A DNA stretch of 41,124 bases from NCBI RefSeq assembly GCF_003671765.1, contig NZ_QPIB01000033.1, positions 1 through 41,124 on the forward strand. Reading direction: 5' to 3'. This document shows, piece after piece, positions 34,722 through 41,124 of this stretch. Both the position numbers and the translations under genes were made by a program. This stretch comes from Xenophilus sp. E41 (GTDB lineage: Bacteria; Pseudomonadota; Gammaproteobacteria; Burkholderiales; Burkholderiaceae_C). The first letter of the stretch is position 1; each line of letters begins with the position of its first letter. Under the pieces are notes generated by a model. That model was given only the letters and a program-made list of their open reading frames with translations, made no database searches and had not been told where the DNA came from.

Positions 34722-35936
34722 CTACCTCAGCCGCCGCAATGCAGCGCGCGCTAGCCTGAGGAACTGGAAGGTGAGAATCATGTGGCCAACCCGCATGGCG
34801 CGCCACGTCCACCGGGCGCGGCGCGGGTGCAAGCGAGACCAGCGGTCCACCCATCCCGCCAGTGGGTGGCGTGACTGAAGGTCATCTTGCAGTTGGCTCT
34901 TGATGTGCGCTTGTTGCTCGGAGAGAACACGTTGCCGCACCAGTTGCTTGTGCTGGTTTGCAAGCTTGCGCAACGACTCTTCCAACTGAGCTGCCAAGGC
35001 GGCGTTCGCTTCTTCGAGAGACGCGAGTTGGAATTCAAAAGCGCGTCCTCTTTCGTCCGCAGCTCTCGCTTCGTTGGCTCGGCACTCGAGGACTTGAGCC
35101 TCACGGGCCGCGCGCTCGTTGACGATGACCACCTCTAGCGCGGATTTAGCTTCTTGCGCAACCCGAAGCTGGCCTTCTAACGCTTCACGATCTCTTCCGA
35201 AATCGAAGCTATCGCTCGCTGCACGTCCCAGCCTGCTATAGGCCGTACGTACCATGGCTTGCGCATCAGTGTCCAACGAAGCAGCAAACAGCGGTTCAAT
35301 CCCTTGCGGCATTTCGTTGCCCGCGAGCATCACACCGAGTCCATGCCCATGGACGAACTCAAAGTTTGGATGTGCGGCCTTCAGTTCCTCCCACAGCTTC
35401 CAGACACCAAAACCATCGCGCCGAACATTGGTGTCGTGGAAAAGGACGATGGCACGCGATGACAACTTGGGCCGCCAAGTCTCGAAATCGTGACGCACGT
35501 CCTCATAACCATGACGCCCATCAATGTGCAAGAGATCAATCGTTCCGTCTGGAAAATAGGGCAGTGCTTCGTCGAAGGTTGAGCGAATTAGCGTGGCAAC
35601 ATCGGAGTACTCTTCGTTGCGCACTCGTGACACTGACGCATAGATGTCGTCGTTATAGAAGCCGGCATGCTCGTCACCTCTCCACGTATCGACCGCATAG
35701 CAGGCGGTGGACAGTCCCAAGCTTTTTACCGCTTGGCACATCGCAAAAAAGGAGTAGCCGTTGTGCGTGCCCAACTCAACAACGGTTCGGGGACGCAAGG
35801 CGTTTATGAGCCAGAAGGCGAACGCGCCGTGCTCGACCCAGGCCGACCACACCAGATGTTGGGGCCTCCAGAAAGAAGCGATAGAAAGGCAGTGCGCTCC
35901 GATCGAAGGCAGGCGGGAAGCTGGCGTGGCGTTCAT
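34722..35936 (-). CDS. class I methyltransferase with C-terminal coiled coil
   Basis: The 404-residue protein has a Methyltransf_24-type domain: VVELGTHNG at residues 52-60 is the SAM loop, DLLHIDGRHGYEDV at 134-147 and FHDTN near 167 complete it. From about 246 to 355 it is a long charged coiled coil rich in Ala, Glu, Gln and Arg. The tail (about 372-404) is basic and amphipathic with an ILTFQFLRLARAAL helix that could dock on the membrane. The start overlaps the glycosyltransferase stop by ATGA. A sugar O-methyltransferase, or a chain-terminating methylase with a coiled-coil ruler like WbdD, is possible. Confidence 0.85.
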   Translation of the reverse strand: MNATPASRLPSIGAHCLSIASFWRPQHLVWSAWVEHGAFAFWLINALRPRTVVELGTHNGYSFFAMCQAVKSLGLSTACYAVDTWRGDEHAGFYNDDIYASVSRVRNEEYSDVATLIRSTFDEALPYFPDGTIDLLHIDGRHGYEDVRHDFETWRPKLSSRAIVLFHDTNVRRDGFGVWKLWEELKAAHPNFEFVHGHGLGVMLAGNEMPQGIEPLFAASLDTDAQAMVRTAYSRLGRAASDSFDFGRDREALEGQLRVAQEAKSALEVVIVNERAAREAQVLECRANEARAADERGRAFEFQLASLEEANAALAAQLEESLRKLANQHKQLVRQRVLSEQQAHIKSQLQDDLQSRHPLAGWVDRWSRLHPRRARWTWRAMRVGHMILTFQFLRLARAALRRLR

Positions 35937-37129
35937 TGTGTTAACTCAGTAGGTGCTTCGACGGCCCGCAGAATTTGCTCAGCGAACTGGTCCCATCCAT
36001 AACGAACGTGGACATGCTCGGCTGCCGCATCTGCGAGTGCGGCGTAGCGCTTGGTGTCCCGCGCAAGATCGACCGCTTCCTGAAGCGCGTCATCCCACTC
36101 ATGCGCGCGGGCCAGTGCCCCCGTCTCGCCGGGGACGATCGCCGCTGCAAAAGTCGACGTCGGCGTCGCAACTGTCCATGTGCCGACTGCGGCTGCCTCG
36201 AAAAACTTGAGCTCAGATTTGCAGTTGGTGAACGTGTTGTCTTGAAGTGGTGCGATGTTGATCTCCACCTCCGCAATGGACCGTTGCAGGGCTATGTAGT
36301 TCATATGAGGCACGATTTCTACGCGCGCCTTGTGCCGGCTAAGTGCGCCCGCTTCGTCCAGATAGCCGGCGATTCGCACTGTCACGGCCGCGTCGCGATC
36401 TAACAGACGGGCCAAGGCAGGCGCTGCGACAGCGAAGTCCTTGCGATGCGTAGGCGACCCACTAAAGTATCCAATAGTGATGTGCCGGTCGCGGCGCCAT
36501 CCGCGGCTGCGTTTGGCCTCAAGCAGTTGGCGCGAGAAAGCTTGCTGATCGCGATTAAGGAAGTTGGGCACAACCGATGTCGGCATTCCGGCGAATGCTT
36601 CGCCCATGCGTGCCGCCAGAAATGGGTTGGTGGTGATACCCGCCTGGGCGCGGTTCCCTGTTGCGGCGAGCCGTCCCATGTAGCTGTACCAAGCGTCCCA
36701 GACGGCGTGCGACTCGGTATCCAATGCTAGTGAATCCATCACCAGAGGCGCGTACCGAACGTCGAATACAAGATCATCACTGTCGAACAATATCCGGGTG
36801 CCAACACGTTGTGCGAGGCGAATAATTCGGTCCAACGCCGCGCCATATTGGAATCGAGTAATGACGATCGCGTGAAGCAGTGGAATCAGATGATGGATGT
36901 GATCAAGCTCGTCACCACTAAACCAAGTGGCAGCGGCGCGACACTGAGGATCGCGGTTCAATCCTTCCACCATGTTGAAGACGCGGTATCGAAACGTGCT
37001 GGTGTCAGGATTTAAATATAGCCAAGCAATGCGGCATCGGCGCGCAAGCACTTCGTCGATGCGTGGCCGCAACGGTGTATCCCAAGGCACCCGCGCTGCA
37101 ATCGGCGGTTGTGGCAAGTCAAGAAACAT
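35933..37129 (-). CDS. glycosyltransferase (family 4-like)
   Basis: The 398-residue protein has the two-lobed GT-B look: WLYLNPDTSTFRYRVFNMVEGL in the first lobe, ILFDSDDLVFDVRYAP in the middle, and in the second lobe ITIGYFSGSPTHRKDF and CKSELKFFEAAAVGTWTVAT, the donor-binding Glu region. The ATG at 37129 overlaps the preceding gene by 11 bases; longer in-frame upstream Met would run back through that gene. Sugar and linkage are unknown; fucose or rhamnose transfer is suggested by the locus. Confidence 0.87.
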   Translation of the reverse strand: MFLDLPQPPIAARVPWDTPLRPRIDEVLARRCRIAWLYLNPDTSTFRYRVFNMVEGLNRDPQCRAAATWFSGDELDHIHHLIPLLHAIVITRFQYGAALDRIIRLAQRVGTRILFDSDDLVFDVRYAPLVMDSLALDTESHAVWDAWYSYMGRLAATGNRAQAGITTNPFLAARMGEAFAGMPTSVVPNFLNRDQQAFSRQLLEAKRSRGWRRDRHITIGYFSGSPTHRKDFAVAAPALARLLDRDAAVTVRIAGYLDEAGALSRHKARVEIVPHMNYIALQRSIAEVEINIAPLQDNTFTNCKSELKFFEAAAVGTWTVATPTSTFAAAIVPGETGALARAHEWDDALQEAVDLARDTKRYAALADAAAEHVHVRYGWDQFAEQILRAVEAPTELTQ

Positions 37130-38921
37130 GTCGCTTGAGCCCCCCGGAAAATTGCAGCTCCAACTGGTCGATAACCGGTTGGAGCGCCGTGGACCAACTG
37201 CGTTGAATCGCATCATTTGCTCTGTTTGACCTTCGCAGCTCACGTTGCGAAGCCAACGCAGCAAGAGCGGCCAAACCACTCCTCAGGCTGTTTAAATCTG
37301 CGTCTGCCATCAGGATATTTTTTGAGTAGGCAGAAAGGTCGGTTTTCACTCCTTGGCGGTTGGTTAAAACCGCCACGCCTGCCGCTGCCATATCGAGCGG
37401 GGGATAGGACGGATGGGGTGTGTCCATTAGCACGAACGCCGCGTCCATCCCTGCAGCGAAACGTTGGTACTCTGTCCAGTCCAGGCCCTCGACGATCTCG
37501 GGCTTAACGCCCCTTGGTAGAACAAATGCAGGAGTATCCTTTCCGACAAAATAGAATTGCCATTGATCAGGGTCTAATATGCCACGCTCGATTGCGTCGC
37601 AAAGAGCCATTGCTCCCCTCCAAAATAGATTGCGCAGGTTGTGGGGGCGCGAATAGAAGAACAGGCGCAACTTGTGTCCTTCGCCGTGGGGGGGATGGGA
37701 CGCTGCGGACACAAAAGCTGGCTCAAACCATGTAGCACGCGCTGCCAGCCCAGGTACCGCATGAGGACCCACGGTCAGGTGCGAGTGAAGTAGCTGAGTG
37801 TTAACGACGGTCGATAGGCCGGGAGTCGCGAGAGTTTCGGCGCACAAAAGTCGGTCGTCGCCATGTGGATAAAACATGCGTTCGTCCTCTTGGAGGAGGT
37901 AGATGACGCGGTTCGTCGGAACTGAGCGCAGGGTGGCATAGGTGCTCCACCATGACGTGGTCAATATCAGATCGACGGGTCCCATCTCTACCGTGACGCT
38001 CCCATCCAACGGGGCATGAACTGTTTCGAACGCTCCTGCAAGCTCCAGACCATTCGCGCGCAGAACGGCTGTCAGCGCTCGGGCATCTGGCGGGTCGGTC
38101 CGGGTGATTAAACGCAGGGTAGCGTCCAGGCGATTCGCGAGCAGAGTGGCAAGGATCAATGCAGTACCGACGCCTCCAAATAGCTGTGAGGGAGATACGC
38201 TGTCTGTCACGACGTTTACCCGCGGTCGGGTGGCAGGTACGCTGAAGGTAAGCAAGGGGCGCAACGCAGGCCAGCGCTGCTCGAACAGTTGTAAGAGGGA
38301 TGGCAGAAGCGGTTGTGCGCGCGCCGCTGTTCTTCCCTCATGGCGTCCATAACGCAAATAGTGCAACAGCGGATTGAGTCCCAAAGCGGCGACATCTTGA
38401 TGTCGGCGCAAATAGTCCGATGTAGAGAAGGACTCGCTGGGATCGCGTCCTTCTTTCACCCCCGAACTAAGATAGTGGCCCAATGGATCGAGGCCAGCGG
38501 CGGCAACATCTGGATAGCGAGCGAGATAGTACTCCGGGTCGAAGAGTCCGCTTTTGAGCACCAACTCATGGTCTTCATCGCTGGCTGGCACGATCGGCGA
38601 CACCGCAGGCGCCGCCACTATTGGCTCCCGCATGTCGACACCTGTATCCCTTCCTTCGGCAAGTCCGCAACGCAGGAAGTGCACCAACGGATTCAGGCCC
38701 TGCGCGGCAACATCGGGATATAGCTCAAGGTAGCCGGTAGTGGAAAAGTCGGGGCTCGGGTCACGTCCTTCTTGTGCTCCGCATCCAAGGTAGTGCGAGA
38801 TGGGATCGATCGCTCCCGCCGCGACGTCGGGGTTGCGCGCCAAGTAATATGCCGGATCAAAGAATGCCGAACGCCGGAGCAGGTCGGCGTCGGAAGTGAG
38901 GTTGTCCAATTCAGCACTCAT
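37119..38921 (-). CDS. WsaF-like rhamnosyltransferase with ABAB N-terminal repeats
   Basis: The 600-residue protein carries four repeats of about 39 residues (20-58, 59-97, 126-164, 165-203), each with a YL..xPDVA..GLxPLxHYLxxGxxEGRD core. Units 1 and 3 are alike, as are 2 and 4, so an A-B pair was duplicated around a Pro/Ala-rich linker (98-125). From about 233 a GT-B enzyme follows: VVTDSVSPSQLFGGVGTALI, then FFYSRPHNLRNLFWRG and PPLDMAAAGVAVLTN, which resemble the WsaF type. Rhamnose transfer is therefore likely, given rfbBDAC nearby. The gene is AT-richer than the flanking backbone. No clear ribosome-binding site is seen. Confidence 0.82.
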   Translation of the reverse strand: MSAELDNLTSDADLLRRSAFFDPAYYLARNPDVAAGAIDPISHYLGCGAQEGRDPSPDFSTTGYLELYPDVAAQGLNPLVHFLRCGLAEGRDTGVDMREPIVAAPAVSPIVPASDEDHELVLKSGLFDPEYYLARYPDVAAAGLDPLGHYLSSGVKEGRDPSESFSTSDYLRRHQDVAALGLNPLLHYLRYGRHEGRTAARAQPLLPSLLQLFEQRWPALRPLLTFSVPATRPRVNVVTDSVSPSQLFGGVGTALILATLLANRLDATLRLITRTDPPDARALTAVLRANGLELAGAFETVHAPLDGSVTVEMGPVDLILTTSWWSTYATLRSVPTNRVIYLLQEDERMFYPHGDDRLLCAETLATPGLSTVVNTQLLHSHLTVGPHAVPGLAARATWFEPAFVSAASHPPHGEGHKLRLFFYSRPHNLRNLFWRGAMALCDAIERGILDPDQWQFYFVGKDTPAFVLPRGVKPEIVEGLDWTEYQRFAAGMDAAFVLMDTPHPSYPPLDMAAAGVAVLTNRQGVKTDLSAYSKNILMADADLNSLRSGLAALAALASQRELRRSNRANDAIQRSWSTALQPVIDQLELQFSGGLKRHVS

Positions 38922-39244
38922 GGTGAGATCAAGTCAGGTCTTTGTGTCGCCACTTTGGGCCGGCGCCTCATCTGCTCCGAGACGGGCGAACGATGTAGTA
39001 GGGGAACATTCGTAGCGTCGATACCAGCCCCATGGTACCGGGTGACACAGAGTCGCTTGGCGCTTGGATATAGGTGGAGTTTGCACAAGCGTACAGACTG
39101 TGCCGTTGCTCGCTGCCGTCCATCGCCATCAGGGCGACCGGTGCGCCTTGGCTGGACGTGGCGCAGAGCATCGGTCAGCGCCTTAGGCTGGGTGGCCGTG
39201 TGGAAGCCGTACTACGCTTCGCCGGGCCCGCGACTGGCAGGCGC
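38922..39244. other. 323-base intergenic gap in the polysaccharide locus
   Basis: No gene is supported. Short open frames exist (for example 38968-39171 minus, 67 residues) but have no recognisable motif or ribosome-binding site. The stretch may hold the promoter for the repeat glycosyltransferase or be the remnant of a lost gene. Confidence 0.5.
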
Positions 39245-40976
39245 TCATGGGGCGGCGGCTCTGCCGAAACACAACTGGTTCACAGCGGTTTCCAGCATCG
39301 CTAGCGGCCCCTCCCAAGGCGTCGCGTTTGCTTGACGAGGCTGTGGCGGGTTCAGCCCGAGTTCCACAATCTTCGCCGCCTGCAGGGATGTCTCGCTGGC
39401 CGTGAAGATTGGAAAGGTCCGATGGACCGGAATATCCGACGCCACGACACCCAGGCCCATAGCCAAAGCTTGGCCAATTCCCAGGTTATAGCCCTCCCAC
39501 CGCGAAAAGTTTGCGTAGACATCGGCGCAGCAGTACATATCGAGCATCTCGACGTCGGTCACGTTGGCGAAGACCCTCAGACCACGCTGCTCCATCTCCT
39601 GCACGTCCTTCGCCGTGCCTTTGCCAACCAGAGCGAAGACAAAACGCTCCCCGACGTCCGCGAACTCGTTCAAGAGGCGGTCTCGCACCGCGCAGTATTC
39701 GTCAATTCCCTTGTAGTAGCGTTCGGCGGCATGAAAGCGACAGACATTGAGTACGACGATAGTGCCGTCATCGAATCCCAGTCGTGCCCTGACCTGGGCC
39801 CGGCGTTCCACCATCGAACAATCCCACTGCGCAAGGTGCGTATTTCCCAGCGGGATGACACCCATATTGTCATGGCCCGACTCGTCTCGGGTGGCCTCTG
39901 AGTTGGCGTAGAGCGCGTCGGCCATCTCCAGGCAGAATGCCTTTTCGTCTAGTTCCGCGTTGCGTGCCTCGGCATCGGGGAATAGTTCTGGCGGCGGTTC
40001 GCCATGATCGTAGGCCAGGGTCTTGATCTGCGTGCCCAGCCAGCGCATGGTCGAAAAATATGGCGGCGTATGCATGATGACGCAGTCCACGCCATGCTGC
40101 ACTGCGTAGATCGCTGCCTGCTGCGGCGATTCGAGATAAGCGCGTCTGCAGCCCGGGTACGCGAAGTCGCTGGCGCTGAAGGGGCCACCCAGGATGACAT
40201 CATGGCCCAGGCTCGCCAGATGTCGGGCGTGTATGTCTACAACTACCGCGACACCGTGTCCGATCTGATGGGTGATGCTTAGGATGAGGATGCGCATGCA
40301 TCCCGAACTCTCCCGGCGGAAAGCATGCCAGGGCTTGAAGGTGCGTGGCGGGTAGGCGAGCTGATACGTGCGTTCGAAGCTAAGGTTGTCGCTGTAATAG
40401 GGGTCGCTCTTGAAGAGGTCGCGATAGCGGCTACGTGCATAGCGCGCCTCGCGACGGAAGAGAGCCTTTTTGGCATCGGTATCGTCAAGGCCTCGAGACT
40501 TGGACTCGAAGTGAATCAGCGCCGGCTGATGGACATAGACATTGCGCGCGCCGGTTGCCAGGGCGTCCATGCAAAGCAATGTGTCATTGAACGCGACAGC
40601 CAGATCTTCGTTAAAGCCACCCAAATCGTCGAATAGCTTCCTGCGCATCATCAAGCACGCGCCAGTGACTGCTGAAATCGCATGCGTTGTGTTGCTTAGC
40701 CCGAGGTAGCCAGGCGCGTCGGCCGCTAGGTTATGGTGCGCGTGGGCCGCGACGCCTTGCACTCCGAGAACAACGCCGCCGTGCTGCACGGTCATGTCCG
40801 GATAAAGCAGTTTTGCGCCTACAGCTCCCACGGTGGGCTTGATGGCGTGGAACGCCAGCCGGCGCAGCCAAGCTGGATCGTGGACCACGACATCGTTGTT
40901 CACAAAGGCCAACAGCTCTCCGCTGGTGACTGCCACCGCGAGATTGTTGAGCCGCGCGTAGTTGAATCTACGAGGG
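39245..40976 (-). pseudogene. GT2-GT4 fusion glycosyltransferase, 5' end lost to an IS
   Basis: The remaining frame codes for about 575 residues. First comes the C-terminal half of a GT2 domain: FNYARLNNLAVA, LLAFVNNDVVV (DxD-like region reads NND), GAVGAKLLYPD and TGACLMMRR. From Met at 40297 a complete GT4 domain follows, beginning MRILILSITHQIGHG and ending with WEGYNLGIGQALAMGLGVVASDIPVHR. The GT2 nucleotide-binding N-terminus is missing because IS3-like sequence begins at about 40977. The reading frame continues by chance to a Met at 41086 within the IS, which is not a native start. In the GT4 the second Glu of the E-x7-E motif is Gln. The GT4 half could still be made from 40297. Confidence 0.8.
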
Positions 40977-41124
40977 TGACCCTGCCTCGATTTCACGTAC
41001 AGCAGGAAGTTGATAACTTCAGAGGTACGGAGAATCGAAATGAGAGAAGGCAAGCTGCCCAAGAGGCAGTACACACAGGAGTTCAAGGCTGAGGCTATCA
41101 GGCTCGCGGCGTCGGTAGGAGGGC
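40977..41124 (+). mobile_element. IS3-family insertion sequence, left end (truncated by window)
   Basis: IS3-type orfA starts at 41040. A left end at about 40977 is inferred because TGACCCTGCC there begins with the TG usual for IS3 ends, gives a 63-base leader, and is the point where the interrupted glycosyltransferase stops resembling its family. TGATAACTTC at 41011 is the alternative end. Right end and target duplication lie outside the window. Confidence 0.7.
41040..41124 (+). CDS. IS3-family transposase OrfA, N-terminal part
   Basis: The first 28 codons are visible. After MREGKLPK comes RQYTQEFKAEAIRLAASVGG, the start of the HTH_Tnp_1 (transposase_8) domain that binds the IS ends. Full OrfA is about 90-100 residues and is normally followed by orfB in the -1 frame. 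The rest is outside the window. Confidence 0.85.
   Translation, partial: MREGKLPKRQYTQEFKAEAIRLAASVGG

Noticed and set aside
37119-38921. A CRISPR or DNA-level tandem repeat as the source of the four repeated protein units
   Set aside because: The repetition is clear only in the protein; the DNA of the units has diverged and lacks regular spacers.
38968-39171. A 67-residue open frame in the gap of the polysaccharide locus
   Set aside because: No motif, no ribosome-binding site and composition unlike the neighbours; not supported as a gene.
40977-41086. The N-terminal 37 residues of the open frame leading into the GT2 domain
   Set aside because: They are antisense to the IS3 leader and orfA start and show no GT2 N-terminal motif; the Met is accidental.

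Overview
The window looks like chromosome of a high-G+C betaproteobacterium in the Comamonadaceae, most probably Variovorax or a close relative. The basis is a Bug-type tricarboxylate receptor, CaiB-type CoA-transferase, polyhydroxyalkanoate-system protein, BKACE (DUF849) enzyme, dense GC-rich coding on both strands, and several short dispersed repeats that I remember as typical of this family. The assignment is inference; there is no rRNA or tRNA in the window.

Layout. 1-300: a dispersed palindromic repeat. 303-6518: peptidase and housekeeping genes (M14-like DUF2817 and M20 peptidases, a glycerophosphodiesterase lipoprotein, argE, a DUF445 membrane protein). 6588-10847: a small uncharacterised operon (HD hydrolase, NmrA-like reductase, SDR, membrane protein) divergent from a GlxA/AraC-type regulator. 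10795-19039: a seven-gene catabolic operon (intradiol dioxygenase, SDR, BKACE, MDR oxidoreductase, cupin, Bug receptor, exported amidohydrolase) divergent from a LacI regulator, with a LacI-type palindrome over the operon promoter. 19100-25153: an ABC substrate-binding protein, a stand-alone molybdopterin oxidoreductase, a lipoprotein aminopeptidase, a PHA-system protein and a CoA-transferase. 25390-27289: acyl-CoA-binding protein, TPR protein and a TetR regulator with its own palindrome. 27375-41124: a surface-polysaccharide locus. It has manC-fcl-gmd (GDP-fucose) divergent from rfbBDAC (dTDP-rhamnose), then a methyltransferase with a long coiled coil, two glycosyltransferases (one carrying an ABAB repeat module) and a GT2-GT4 fusion whose 5' end is cut by an IS3-family element that runs off the window.

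How the parts work together. The most interesting biology is the LacI-linked operon. A hydroxyquinol-type intradiol dioxygenase next to a beta-keto-acid cleavage enzyme and a reductase suggests a ring-cleavage route ending in BKACE cleavage (succinyl-CoA plus acetoacetate from 3-oxoadipate) instead of the usual CoA-transferase and thiolase. This is a hypothesis from gene content. In the polysaccharide locus the two nucleotide-sugar operons supply fucose and rhamnose donors to the glycosyltransferases that follow. From about 34.6 kb the base composition drops visibly, as expected for an exchanged O-antigen/EPS segment, and the IS insertion probably alters the polymer or has removed one transferase.

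No CRISPR array, rRNA, tRNA, prophage or recognised defence system was found.
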